Shown: positions 1-8,678 of the stretch, in pieces
Numbering within the stretch: the stretch's first letter is position 1
Layout: each line of letters begins with the position of its first letter
Assembly: GCA_964533735.1 (NCBI GenBank)
Contig: CAZHMD010000003.1
Location: 62,001 to 126,000 of the forward strand
Direction of reading: 5' to 3'
DNA: 64,000 bases
DNA from: UBA6107 sp964533735
GTDB lineage: Bacteria > Chloroflexota > Anaerolineae > Anaerolineales > Anaerolineaceae
Position numbers and translations under genes: made by a program
Notes under the pieces: generated by a model
Database searches by the model: none
Told to the model about the DNA's origin: nothing
Seen by the model: only the letters and a program-made list of their open reading frames with translations

Positions 1-1147
1 TTTCGTACAACGAGGTACCGGATGCGGCCACCATTTCGACAAGCAACAATCCCATAATGGGACCATCACCCTCAGGGATATGCCCCGTAAAGGAAATACC
101 GCCAGATTCTTCACCGCCGATCAAGACGTTTTCTTTCATCATATAATCAGAAATATGGTTGAAACCGACAGGGGTTTCTCGCAGGGTTAATCCATATTTT
201 GTTGCCAGGCGGTCTATCATGCGGGTTGTGCTGACCGTTCGAACAACGGAACCAGTCAGTTTACGTTTCTCCACCAGGTGTTTGATGGCTAGTGCCATAA
301 TCTTGTGCGGATCAACAAAGTTCCCTTTTTCGTCCATTGCGCCAATTCGGTCGGCATCTCCATCGGTGGCGATGCCAAAATTACCCTTACCCGCACCAAT
401 GGCACCTGCAAGAGGAGAGAGGTAACGGGCGATGGGTTCCGGATGGACTCCGCCAAACCCAGGATTCATCTCATCGCGGATTTCGCAGATCTCACAGCCA
501 GACCCTTGCAGAATCCCGCGGATAACACCGCGGCCGGAGCCGTACATAGAGTCAATGACGAAACGTTGGGGGTTTTCTGCGATAGCGTCAAAATCGATCA
601 GGGTGCGGACATGATCATAATAAGCTGGGATGGGATTGAAGCGGATGATCTTATTAGCAGCGCGTGCCTGGTCGTAATCCATCAGGTTGGGACCACGTCC
701 GAGCTGCTCGTTGTCATTCAGGTAAACTTCAACCCGCCGGCACTGTTCCGGCAACGCTGATCCACCGTAAGCGGATTTCAATTTAACGCCATTATAGCGT
801 GGGGCGTTATGCGATGCAGTGATCATGATCCCTGCAATAGCGTTTAAATTGCGGACTGCGTGCGATATCACAGGGGTAGGGGCATCAGCCTGCGCCAGGT
901 AGACGGTGTATCCATTGGCTGCCAGGACCCTGGCAACTTCGGAGGCGTAACGGTCTGAGAGAAAACGCGTGTCAAAACCAACCACCATCTTTTGCGTATC
1001 TGGTGTGTTTTCTAAAACCGTTCCATTCATCCATTTATCTGAACATACAGCATCCGCAATTGCTTGTGAAAGCTGCCGAAGATTTGAAAAAGTGAATGTG
1101 TCTGAAATTACTGCACGCCAACCGTCTGTACCAAAATGAATCGTCAT
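1..1147 (-). CDS. Phosphoglucomutase/phosphomannomutase family protein (3' end outside window)
   Basis: This is a phosphohexomutase of the alpha-D-phosphohexomutase superfamily, which interconverts sugar 1- and 6-phosphates in the cytoplasm for glycogen, cell wall or nucleotide-sugar synthesis. The protein starts MTIHFGTDGWRAVISD. It carries the phosphoserine loop TASHN (Ser about 112), the metal-binding loop TDGDADR (about residue 261) and the sugar-binding motif GGEESGG near the window edge. About 382 codons are visible without interruption; family members have about 450-480, so the C-terminal phosphate-binding domain is cut off by the window. The start at 1147 is the ATG just before the FGTDGWR motif. 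Substrate (glucose, mannose or glucosamine phosphate) cannot be decided from these motifs. The gene lies 42 bp downstream of the DUF389 gene on the same strand. Confidence 0.9.
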   Translation of the reverse strand, partial: MTIHFGTDGWRAVISDTFTFSNLRQLSQAIADAVCSDKWMNGTVLENTPDTQKMVVGFDTRFLSDRYASEVARVLAANGYTVYLAQADAPTPVISHAVRNLNAIAGIMITASHNAPRYNGVKLKSAYGGSALPEQCRRVEVYLNDNEQLGRGPNLMDYDQARAANKIIRFNPIPAYYDHVRTLIDFDAIAENPQRFVIDSMYGSGRGVIRGILQGSGCEICEIRDEMNPGFGGVHPEPIARYLSPLAGAIGAGKGNFGIATDGDADRIGAMDEKGNFVDPHKIMALAIKHLVEKRKLTGSVVRTVSTTRMIDRLATKYGLTLRETPVGFNHISDYMMKENVLIGGEESGGISFTGHIPEGDGPIMGLLLVEMVAASGTSLYE

Positions 1148-1189
1148 TTATTACTCCAAAAAGAAATTTGTATTAGGGTTTATTGGGGA

Positions 1190-2398
1190 TTACCACCCGG
1201 GGATAGGGGTGGCGGTCAACAACAGGTTTCGAATTATCCAACCTTCGCGTCCATCTTCAAGGATGATATGGGCCCAAACTGTGCTGCCAACCATTTGAGT
1301 ATCTGGTAAAACTTGTACGACTGCTTCATTCATCAGGCTGGTGAGGTATTCCCCAGCAGGTACATTGCGCACGATCACACCTTTATAATCCTCACTATTG
1401 AAGTAAACCTTAGCCCAAACCGGTGTCGGCTTGGGAGTGATGGTGATCGTGGGAGTGCGAGTGGGAGGAACAGTGTTTGTGGGAGTGGTCTCGGTGGTCG
1501 GCGTGGCAATTGTGGGAATACCTGGCCGAGGCGTCTCAGTTAGACTGGTGAAGGCAATTACTGTGGATACTTGAGGTTTGGCTGTTTGGGTGGCGTTGAT
1601 AAATGGCTGCACCTGCTTTTGCAGGGCAGATCCGAGGGCACTGGTTGCCACGAGTGTGTAGACTCCAACTCCCAGGATAATTGCGGTAAGGAGGTAGCCA
1701 AAAAAGGTGAAAGGACGGAGTTTGAGCAGGATCAGAACCAGTGCGCCGATCAAAAGCACTGAGAAGAGATGGACTCCGGCAACTTTAAGAGCTTCGGGGA
1801 ATATCCCTTCCACCTTGCTTGTAAGCCCGAAACCAGCCACACCCACAGGAATGTAGATGCCATAGGCTAATGCCACACTGGCAACCAGGGAGCGCTGCTT
1901 TGGCACACGCACGGTGAGGTAGATGGCTAGCGCTGCTCCAATAATCAATAAAATGAAACCGGGAACAGAAAATGTAGTGAAAAATCGGGCTTGCCCGGTG
2001 GTGAGGTTGGTAAAGAGCCGTGAGATCCAACCACTGAGCATGCCGCAAAAGAAAACAATGGCGGAGCCCAGCAGCAGGCTGCCAATTGATTGTGTAAAGA
2101 AGCGCAAGGATCCAACCGAGGCAGAGAAACCCAGAGCTACGACTGGAGCCATGAACGGTGAAAGTAGAGCGGCAAGGATGTAAATGGCGGGATTATCCAG
2201 GAGAATGGCGATGCCGATAACCAACCCGGCAAGGAACGAGAAGAGGAAAAAATCAAGGTTGGGATTAAGTCGTTTGGCAATCTCGTTCAGGTAAAGTGCA
2301 CGTTCGGTTTTTCCTGTAGGTACCAAAAGTCTGCGCCTTCTGCGCCGCCGTTCGGTATTAATATGGCTGTATTCAAAATCTCGCGGGGATTCATCCAT
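1190..2398 (-). CDS. DUF389 membrane protein with C-terminal SH3-like domain
   Basis: This is an integral membrane protein of 402 residues. An Arg-rich cytoplasmic N-terminus (residues 17-24) is followed by about six hydrophobic segments between residues 48 and 255. The motif LLSPFMAPVVALGFS is typical of the DUF389 family, whose function is unknown. A Thr/Pro-rich linker (about 295-330) leads to an SH3-like domain (about 330-395, with VRNVPAGEYL and EGWI motifs) of the kind used for extracytoplasmic peptide or wall binding. The linker and SH3 module are therefore probably outside the membrane. The fusion of DUF389 to an SH3 module is uncommon in my experience. The gene lies 115 bp downstream of agmatine deiminase on the same strand. 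Confidence 0.75.
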   Translation of the reverse strand: MDESPRDFEYSHINTERRRRRRRLLVPTGKTERALYLNEIAKRLNPNLDFFLFSFLAGLVIGIAILLDNPAIYILAALLSPFMAPVVALGFSASVGSLRFFTQSIGSLLLGSAIVFFCGMLSGWISRLFTNLTTGQARFFTTFSVPGFILLIIGAALAIYLTVRVPKQRSLVASVALAYGIYIPVGVAGFGLTSKVEGIFPEALKVAGVHLFSVLLIGALVLILLKLRPFTFFGYLLTAIILGVGVYTLVATSALGSALQKQVQPFINATQTAKPQVSTVIAFTSLTETPRPGIPTIATPTTETTPTNTVPPTRTPTITITPKPTPVWAKVYFNSEDYKGVIVRNVPAGEYLTSLMNEAVVQVLPDTQMVGSTVWAHIILEDGREGWIIRNLLLTATPIPGW

Positions 2399-2513
2399 GA
2401 TTAAGAGATTTTATCACTTTTACGATGGAAAGATTCAGTTTTGTACTTTACAAATACTTTTCTTGACATTGGCTTTTTCCAGATTAGAATGCTTGGAGAT
2501 AATCGTCTGTCTA

Positions 2514-3605
2514 TCATGCAATTGGTTGCTGTTGGGTGATGCAATGGATGTTGCCGCCGCCCAGCAATATTTCCCTGGCAGGTATTCCAACCACCTTGCG
2601 ATCCGGGAGTAATTGCGCCAGTGCAGTGAGAGCTTGGGCATCGTACGGATCATTGAAAACAGGAACAATGACACCGCTGTTAACAAAGTAAAAGTTAATG
2701 TAGGAACCTGCCAGGCGGGTACCCTCTTCACGCGGAAGTGTTCCTTCCTGAAGTTTCACACCCCGGCTTTCGGTTTTGGTAATCGTGATTGGATTAGGTT
2801 GGTGGATCTTGTGGACTTCAATCTTTCTCCCGTGCGAATCCCTTGCGCACATTAGAATTTCGAAGCACTCCTGCGAAATGTTGTATTGCGGATCATTCTT
2901 ATCATCCGTCCAAGTAAGAGCGACAACACCAGGTCGGATAAAACAACAGATGTTATCTACGTGGCCGCTGGTTTCATCGTTGAATACCCCACGCTTCAAC
3001 CAGATAATCTTTTCAACATTCAGATTATTGCGTAAGTGAGTTTCAATTTGTTCCTTAGTCAACCCCGGGTTGCGGTTCTGGTTTAGCAAACATTCTTCAG
3101 TTGTCAGTAAGGTGCCTTGTCCGTCGGTATGGATCGAACCTCCCTCCAGAACCAGTGGTGCACGGTAACGATCCACTCCTGCCATTTCTGCCACCCTGGA
3201 AGCCACCAGGTCGTCGAGATCCCATGGGGAGTAGAGGCCGCCATTCAAACCGCCCCAAGCGTTGAAAATCCAATCTACAGCGCGGATTCCCTTCCCATTT
3301 GTAACAAATGTAGGTCCGCAGTCGCGCATCCAGGAGTCATTGCAGGCAAGTTCGACCACCTGCACCCCCTCAGGCAAAAGACATCTGGCGTTATGTATCT
3401 GCGCAGCGGAAGCCCCCATGGTGACCGGTTCAAACCGGCTGATGGCTGCAGCCACTGCAGCAAAAGTGGTCTGGGCGGGTTTGGCATTATTACGCCAGTT
3501 ATCCGGGCGCTCCGGCCACAACATCCAGCTGCTGGTATGCGGTTCAAACTCTGCCGGCATATGGAACCCATCTTCACGAGGAGTTGAGTCAAGAAGTTGT
3601 GACAT
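2514..3605 (-). CDS. aguA: Agmatine deiminase
   Basis: This enzyme hydrolyses agmatine to N-carbamoylputrescine and ammonia in the cytoplasm. It belongs to the Porphyromonas-type peptidylarginine deiminase fold. The sequence shows MPAEFEPHTSSWMLWPERPDNW near the N-terminus, the substrate-site motif NDSWMRDCGPTF, ETSGHVDN in the centre and the catalytic GGGNIHCITQQ at the C-terminus (nucleophile Cys about 355). The length of 363 residues is normal. The start at 3605 was chosen because GGGAGG lies just upstream; an in-frame ATG eight codons earlier has no such site. The gene directly follows putrescine carbamoyltransferase with a 37-bp gap, so the two probably form one operon that consumes agmatine. 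Confidence 0.95.
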   Translation of the reverse strand: MSQLLDSTPREDGFHMPAEFEPHTSSWMLWPERPDNWRNNAKPAQTTFAAVAAAISRFEPVTMGASAAQIHNARCLLPEGVQVVELACNDSWMRDCGPTFVTNGKGIRAVDWIFNAWGGLNGGLYSPWDLDDLVASRVAEMAGVDRYRAPLVLEGGSIHTDGQGTLLTTEECLLNQNRNPGLTKEQIETHLRNNLNVEKIIWLKRGVFNDETSGHVDNICCFIRPGVVALTWTDDKNDPQYNISQECFEILMCARDSHGRKIEVHKIHQPNPITITKTESRGVKLQEGTLPREEGTRLAGSYINFYFVNSGVIVPVFNDPYDAQALTALAQLLPDRKVVGIPAREILLGGGNIHCITQQQPIA

Positions 3606-3642
3606 GCTTCCTCCCACTTTTGGTTTCAATTTTCAGCCTTCA

Positions 3643-4668
3643 TTAATCCGGGTTACCCCACCTGGAGCGAACAAAATCCACAACCCGGGTCGAATGTTCC
3701 TCGACCATGTTGTATGAGGGGCGCTTCAAGCGCGGATAGACCAACCATACCAGTAATCCCTTTTCAGTATGCAAGCGGTTTTCAGCCTGATCAAAGATAA
3801 CGGATCGGGGTGAATCCATTACTTCGTCAGTGGCTTCAACACCCCGTGAAGCAGGCAGGCAGTGCATGAACTTGCAGTAGGCAGGAGCCTCGTTCAACAA
3901 CGAGCTATTCACCTGGTAGCGCGGCATGAAAGCAGCCCGCCTCTCGGGAATCTCTGCTTCCTGCCCGACCCACCACCACAGGTCGGTATACACAAAGTCC
4001 GCATTTTTAACGGCTTCAATGGGATCCTCGGTAATCATGAGGGTTCCGCCAGAACTAGCACAGTTCTCCCTTGCCCATTGCTGCCATAGGTCAGGCGCCT
4101 GGTATTTCTTCGGGGCAGCATGAGTGAAATGCATACCCAATTTTGTGCAAATCAACATCAACGATGAAAGCACGTTGGTGGCATCACCGATAAATGTTAC
4201 GTTCAGATCCTCCAATTTCCTGCCATCAGGAGCGTGCTCGATCATCGTCAGCACGTCACATACCACCTGGGTGGGGTGATTGTAATCCGTGAGCCCATTG
4301 ATGACCGGAACGGTGGCATGTTTGACCAGACCCAGCATGGTTTCGTGTTTGAGCGTACGCGCCATGATCACATCCACATAACGGGAGATGACCTGCGCGG
4401 TATCGCTGAGACTCTCACGTACACCCAAATGGATCTCACCGGGTTTGAGATAGAGCGCCTGCCCGCCAAGCTCAGCCATACCAACCTCGAAGGAGATGCG
4501 CGTACGGGTTGAGGGTTCTTCGAACAACATCGCCAGGGACGCTCCTTTGAGGAGCTGCGGGGTTGCCCCTTCTTTATCGGCTTGCTTGATCAAGCGGATG
4601 AGGTGAATGAGGTCAAGCAATTCCTGCTTTGAAAAATCCTGGGTATCGACAAAGTGCTTTAGTTCCAT
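3643..4668 (-). CDS. ptcA: Putrescine carbamoyltransferase (ornithine carbamoyltransferase family)
   Basis: This enzyme catalyses phosphorolysis of N-carbamoylputrescine to putrescine and carbamoyl phosphate, the step after agmatine deiminase. The carbamoyl phosphate loop STRTR is at residues 53-57, VINGLTDYNHPTQ in the middle and HCLPASRG at about residue 268. The length of 341 residues, the DYNHPTQ region and the C-terminal extension match putrescine carbamoyltransferases as I remember them better than ornithine carbamoyltransferases. Pairing with aguA supports this choice. An ornithine carbamoyltransferase role is the alternative. The carbamate kinase and agmatine/putrescine antiporter that complete the ATP-yielding pathway in lactic acid bacteria are not in this window. 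Confidence 0.85.
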   Translation of the reverse strand: MELKHFVDTQDFSKQELLDLIHLIRLIKQADKEGATPQLLKGASLAMLFEEPSTRTRISFEVGMAELGGQALYLKPGEIHLGVRESLSDTAQVISRYVDVIMARTLKHETMLGLVKHATVPVINGLTDYNHPTQVVCDVLTMIEHAPDGRKLEDLNVTFIGDATNVLSSLMLICTKLGMHFTHAAPKKYQAPDLWQQWARENCASSGGTLMITEDPIEAVKNADFVYTDLWWWVGQEAEIPERRAAFMPRYQVNSSLLNEAPAYCKFMHCLPASRGVEATDEVMDSPRSVIFDQAENRLHTEKGLLVWLVYPRLKRPSYNMVEEHSTRVVDFVRSRWGNPD

Positions 4669-4717
4669 CCTCTTCTCCTTTGGTTTTCCGTGAATAACTC
4701 ACATTATTCTCAGGGTC

Positions 4718-5206
4718 TTAATCTGATGCATTTTCCGTATTAAAATCACTGTCAGCCGGCAGCCATTCATCGATGTTACGGATGACATGCGGCACCAGCG
4801 ATGATGCACGGATTTGCACTCCCGGGATAGCGGGAAGGGTTTTCCTGAGGAATTGATGCATGGCATCATTATTCTTAAAGCGGCACTCGATCGAGAGTTC
4901 CCTGGTACTCTGCCCAAATGCAATATACGAAATCTCCGAGGTGGACTTGAATAAGGCGATCACCCGCTCTTCACTTTCGGGATCGACCTCCAGCAGAATA
5001 TCAACCGCTATGGTGTACCCGAACGCATCAGGATCAACAATGGCGGACAAGCGGATGGCTCCCTGGCGAATAAGGCGGTCAAGACGTTTACGGATGGTGC
5101 GTTCATTGGCATTTAGCGCGCGGGCAACCTCTGAAGCCGATATGCGCGCATCTGCACGCAGCATCTTGATGATTCTTTGATCGAGCCGGTCAAATTCACT
5201 TTTCAT
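4718..5206 (-). CDS. Lrp/AsnC family transcriptional regulator
   Basis: This is a 162-residue DNA-binding regulator of the feast/famine type. The N-terminal winged HTH (about residues 5-55; FDRLDQRIIKMLRADARISASEVARAL, then NERTIRKRLDRLI) is followed by an alpha-beta RAM-like ligand domain (about 65-145). Such proteins usually sense amino acids or related metabolites as dimers or octamers. The gene is 49 bp upstream of ptcA on the same strand, so it probably belongs to the same operon and may control agmatine use. That role is inferred from position only. The last residues (DSDFNTENASD) form an acidic tail beyond the usual domain. Confidence 0.88.
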   Translation of the reverse strand: MKSEFDRLDQRIIKMLRADARISASEVARALNANERTIRKRLDRLIRQGAIRLSAIVDPDAFGYTIAVDILLEVDPESEERVIALFKSTSEISYIAFGQSTRELSIECRFKNNDAMHQFLRKTLPAIPGVQIRASSLVPHVIRNIDEWLPADSDFNTENASD

Positions 5207-5216
5207 TATTTTTATG

Positions 5217-5250
5217 CCGAATCGGAACAGTATCCTTCCTAATCGGTATA
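5217..5250. promoter_or_regulatory. Possible Lrp operator upstream of the agmatine operon
   Basis: Just upstream of the Lrp-type gene lies the odd-length palindrome CCGAATCGG (5217-5225), and 16 bp further on there is a second AATCGG followed by TATAAT. The AATCGG half appears twice in the same direction. Position and partial symmetry suit an autoregulatory operator, but no protein-specific consensus is recognised. Confidence 0.3.
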
Positions 5251-5372
5251 ATCATACAAAATTTCACCCTTTTTTTCAAGTTGTGAGATTTGATTAACTT
5301 CTTTATGTAATTAAATGCGCTGAAAGTCAAAAATTAACCTCGAAAAACTGGAAGGTAAGATAAAATAACTGC

Positions 5373-6380
5373 ATGAACCTATCTCGAACAAAATCATCTT
5401 TAGTAATCCTGGCGATTTGCACAATTCTACTGATCGCAATAACCGCCTGCGATGGAAACCCAACCAATGCACCGGTCACTACAAGCGAACCCTCGACGCT
5501 TGAACCGACGCTTGCCGAGCCCACATTGATTCCGGCGAAATTGGTACTGGTTGATCCGCCGGGACAGGTAGATGAACCATTAACTTCCCTACTGAGTGCA
5601 TTTGCAACGACTAACAACCTGCTCCTTGAAACACGCGCGACCCTGGAGGGTGATTTTACCGAGGTGAGGATAGCGGTTGTATTGGAAGCCGATGATAGCC
5701 TCAACGCCATTGCCTCTTCGAATTCACAAACTCAATTTATTGGTATAGGCACTTCTAAAATCACTCCTGCCAGCAACCTGAGCGTCATCCTAACCAAGCC
5801 GGAAGATCTGGCATTTATGGCGGGGCAGTTGACCACCCTGGTATCCGAGGAATGGCGTTCAGGGGGACTCCTGAGTGCTTCTGGCGCTACCATTGAAGTC
5901 ATCAGTGATGCGTTTGTGAACGGCGGCAGCTACGTATGCGGCACGTGTTATCCGGTGTATCCTCCTTATTCATCGTCCCCACTTTACCAGGACGTAAGCG
6001 GGAAAAGCGGGGCGGCAATGACCGCGGACGTGGAAGTGCTAAGTACCAATTCTGTTGACGTAACCTTTGTCAGCCGGGAGGCGGATGTGGCGGAGGTGAT
6101 CGAGGCTCTGAAGAATGCGGAGATTGCCATTATCGGGGAGAACGCGACCTCCGTTGAAGCCGGACGCTACGCTGCCATATTGGGGTTTGACGCGGTCACA
6201 GCGCTTGAAGAGATGCTACCCACACTCCTGGAGGGGCAGGGAGGGCAGGAGGCGGTCAGCCGGGTGGTGCTGGTGGCGGTGAATGATGAGGCACTCGTGA
6301 CCCCGGGACGGCAGGAGCTTTTCAACAAGGCTGCCGAAGCACTGCAGGGCGGTTGGATCATCCCGTTGAGCGTGCCATAA
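5373..6380 (+). CDS. BMP-like substrate-binding lipoprotein
   Basis: This is a secreted lipoprotein of 335 residues. The signal peptide ends in AITAC, with lipidation expected at Cys26. A Pro/Thr/Glu-rich linker (about 30-52) precedes a periplasmic-binding-like domain. The stretch EDLAFMAGQLTTLVSEEW resembles the BMP/Med family, where an AFLAG-type helix lies in the nucleoside-binding domain, but overall similarity looks weak. The central segment has two close cysteines (YVCGTCYPVYPPY, about 188-200) that could pair. No permease or ATPase gene is adjacent, so an orphan receptor or sensor role is possible. It is transcribed divergently from the Lrp-type gene. Confidence 0.6.
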   Translation: MNLSRTKSSLVILAICTILLIAITACDGNPTNAPVTTSEPSTLEPTLAEPTLIPAKLVLVDPPGQVDEPLTSLLSAFATTNNLLLETRATLEGDFTEVRIAVVLEADDSLNAIASSNSQTQFIGIGTSKITPASNLSVILTKPEDLAFMAGQLTTLVSEEWRSGGLLSASGATIEVISDAFVNGGSYVCGTCYPVYPPYSSSPLYQDVSGKSGAAMTADVEVLSTNSVDVTFVSREADVAEVIEALKNAEIAIIGENATSVEAGRYAAILGFDAVTALEEMLPTLLEGQGGQEAVSRVVLVAVNDEALVTPGRQELFNKAAEALQGGWIIPLSVP

Positions 6381-6830
6381 GGCGCACACTGGCAAGAAAC
6401 GATTCGAATTGTTTCCACGGAACAAAAAGAAACAAATCCCCTAAACGAATAAGTTTTTAGCGCTTTTTTGTGAACGGGTGTGTATTAATATTGTCCCACA
6501 AACCCGGCGGAATACAACTTGCCTGTTTGGCGAATTTTTAAGCCCAAAACTTGCCAATTTGGCAAGTTTTTAAGGGATTTTAACCTACGCGAATGGCGCG
6601 ACGGTTTACACATCGCTCCACCCTACTCCAATAATCGAGTGGTATGGATATAAAATTAAAAATATGCGGGAGCAGGTGTTGTTGATTAATTATTTTCTTT
6701 CTAAAGTGGTGGAGGACATTGGGTGAGATCGCGTGAGGAGCGCCAGCATAAATTTAGGCGGGTTGACTCCATGTGCAAAAAACACTCAGGGGCGCACAAT
6801 TCGCGCAACCCACCCTGCAAACTGTAAATC
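6381..6830. other. Intergenic region between convergent genes
   Basis: This 450-bp gap separates two convergent genes. Apart from the hairpin at 6546-6570 I see no gene, RNA or clear promoter in it. It is AT-rich in the first half. Confidence 0.6.
6546..6571. terminator. Perfect 11-bp inverted repeat, probable terminator
   Basis: AAAACTTGCCA and TGGCAAGTTTT form a perfect stem around a 3-nt loop, followed by a further T. The A/T arms allow it to act in both directions, as expected between two convergent genes. Confidence 0.6.
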
Positions 6831-7508
6831 TTAGGCAGGTATGACAGTCAGGTCCTTGTCTTCCATTTCCCAGGCATGATCGAGTGTGTGATAGGCGGTG
6901 TGGCGAATGAGGTAGCGGAGCGGCCACTTTCCGGCTAATTTACCCAGTAAGTGGTAGTCTCGGATTGCGTGACAATAAGCATCGCGATGCGCTTTCAGCC
7001 CCTCGCCCGTCAGCATCGCACCATCGGGGGTGTGCACTCCAAGACCCTTCGCCCAGTCCTGCTCGTTGGCAAAAATATGACTTACAATGCGGTCCCGATC
7101 CCGACCACCACCGCGCGGACCCTTTTGCATCTCAGGAGAAACACGCGAACGCACATCGTCGAAAAACACCCAACAAGCCTGCATCAGTGCTAATTCACGA
7201 TTCAATTCTCCACCCACCATGGTTTGTTTGTCGATGCTCGAAAACGCGAACGAGATACCCCAAAAGTCAGTTGAACCGGTGCCAAGGTAGCGCTCAACTA
7301 CGTCGACACGGGCAAGAGGCGAAAACGCGGCTTCCATGCCAGCCAGTTGCGCGACCTTTGCATAACGTGGAACGTAGGCGAGTAATCGTTCGATCGCTCC
7401 ATCCTCAGTTCTTGCTCCACGCTCCAGACCCGGCCAGTCGGGTGCCACCGCTACCACCCTCTTACCCTTGGGTCCGGATTCCATTGTCACGCGAATTTGG
7501 TTAGCCAT
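6831..7508 (-). CDS. DinB-like four-helix protein, function unknown
   Basis: This is a 225-residue soluble protein. The N-terminus (VTMESGPKGKRVVAVAPDWPGLERG) is a short beta region, followed by a mostly helical body. The C-terminal HTAYHTLDHAWEMEDK supplies His residues spaced like a DinB/YfiT metal site. I recognise this as a conserved hypothetical family in soil and sediment bacteria, but not a characterised enzyme. Members of the wider superfamily include thiol transferases and mycothiol-dependent proteins; no activity is claimed here. The gene stands alone, downstream of the repeat island and convergent with the BMP-like lipoprotein gene. A GAGGAC sequence precedes the ATG. Confidence 0.6.
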   Translation of the reverse strand: MANQIRVTMESGPKGKRVVAVAPDWPGLERGARTEDGAIERLLAYVPRYAKVAQLAGMEAAFSPLARVDVVERYLGTGSTDFWGISFAFSSIDKQTMVGGELNRELALMQACWVFFDDVRSRVSPEMQKGPRGGGRDRDRIVSHIFANEQDWAKGLGVHTPDGAMLTGEGLKAHRDAYCHAIRDYHLLGKLAGKWPLRYLIRHTAYHTLDHAWEMEDKDLTVIPA

Positions 7509-8054
7509 AAGTCCTCCTCACACAATGGTCCCACCATCACAAGCCTTATTGAATGCGATTGTAGTAATTCTAAACCACAAGCTTCTGAATTCATCACAGG
7601 ATCGGGATACAAACAGAAGCAGGCGGGTATGCCCCTCTCGCGAAGTATCCCCGGGGGTGCACTGTTCGTATAACCTTCCCCCTACAATTCCGGGTAAGTT
7701 AAATGGGGATTGCTTCGCCTAAGAGCAAGGCTCGCAATGACAGATACATTTGGCGATTGCTTGCAAGCTACGGGGAGAGGTAGTTTGTTGGAGATTGCTT
7801 CGGCAAGAACAGCCTTCAATAACTGCGCAAATGCGTGTTGGGGATTGCCGCGTCGCAAAGAACGCCCCTCGCAATGACAAGTACTGGGGAGGGATTGCTT
7901 CGGCAAGAACGGCCCAGCATTGACAATTGTTTTAGTTGATTTATAAAGCAAATAATTGCCAATTTGGCATGCAATTGGGTTTTATTTCACCGATTGTTAA
8001 TTTTTCGGATATACAATTAATAAAGTATTCCGGAGACGATGAGGAGGAAATGAA
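7509..8054. other. Long intergenic region with repeat island
   Basis: This 546-bp region separates divergent genes. It holds the degenerate repeat cluster at 7705-7926 and, at 7956-7969, the small palindrome TTGCCAATTTGGCA, which also occurs in the hairpin at 6551-6564. No coding potential is convincing. Confidence 0.6.
7705..7926. repeat. Cluster of degenerate interspersed repeats (GGGATTGCTTCGG ... CGCAATGACA type)
   Basis: Five partial copies are visible, beginning at about 7705, 7753, 7791, 7840 and 7891. A full unit starts GGGATTGCTTCGG, continues with CAAGAACG and CCCCTCG, and ends GCAATGACA. The first and fourth copies are nearly complete; the others lack one end. Similar GATTGCTTCG...GCAATGACA units are widespread intergenic repeats in several environmental bacterial groups. 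Spacing is irregular, so this is not a CRISPR array. Confidence 0.7.
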
Positions 8055-8678
8055 ATGAACCAAAAGGTCAGCTGGCTAGCGAGTATTTGTCTTGTTCTTT
8101 TCTACCTGGCATTCAGCCTCATTGCGTTCTGGAATTTCCCGGGTTCGTTTTCGCCATTGATTAACTGGTTAAGCGACCTTGGCAGTAAGGAATTCAATCC
8201 AAATGGCGCGGTATTCTACAATATTGGAATCGTATTGGGGGGAGCATCTTCAGTGGCTTTCTTTCTGGGATTTTCCACCTGGAAAATGAAGGGCAAGAAA
8301 ATCCAGAACATCATGGTGTTGCTGGCTCAAGTGTTTGGTATCTTAGGCGGGATTTCGATGATCTTGAGTGCCATTTTTCCTATTACAGCAAAAGAAATCC
8401 ATTCTTTTTTGTCGGCTTCCTTGTATATATTTTTCGGGACTGCTTTTGCCTTTGTTGTTTTTGCGTTGCGTTATTATGCCAAATTCCCAAGGTGGTTGCT
8501 AGTACTCGGTATCTTAACGGTCGTTGTCAATTTTGTGTGGAGTGTAATTTTAAACATTTATCCTCTGGAATGGACAACGGTTGGATTGTTCCTTCTCTTT
8601 ATCCTGCTTATCGGTATGGCAACCAGAAACAAAACGAAATACCTTGATCAACAAACGAATCTCGAGGGTGGTTCATGA
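8055..8678 (+). CDS. DUF998 family membrane protein
   Basis: This is a 207-residue integral membrane protein with about six TM segments. The motif NWLSDLGSKEFNPNGAVFYN between the first two segments is typical of DUF998. The family is uncharacterised; it is often found as small standalone membrane proteins. The start at 8055 is preceded by GGAGG at a spacing of 7 bases. Its stop overlaps the start of the following HAD gene by 4 bp (ATGA), which indicates translational coupling. Confidence 0.8.
   Translation: MNQKVSWLASICLVLFYLAFSLIAFWNFPGSFSPLINWLSDLGSKEFNPNGAVFYNIGIVLGGASSVAFFLGFSTWKMKGKKIQNIMVLLAQVFGILGGISMILSAIFPITAKEIHSFLSASLYIFFGTAFAFVVFALRYYAKFPRWLLVLGILTVVVNFVWSVILNIYPLEWTTVGLFLLFILLIGMATRNKTKYLDQQTNLEGGS

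Noticed and set aside
159..760. Plus-strand reading frames of up to 151 codons
   Set aside because: They lie antisense to the phosphohexomutase gene, whose motifs are complete in the minus-strand frame; they have no domain or ribosome site.
7705..7926. CRISPR array
   Set aside because: The repeats are degenerate and irregularly spaced, with no constant spacers and no cas genes nearby.
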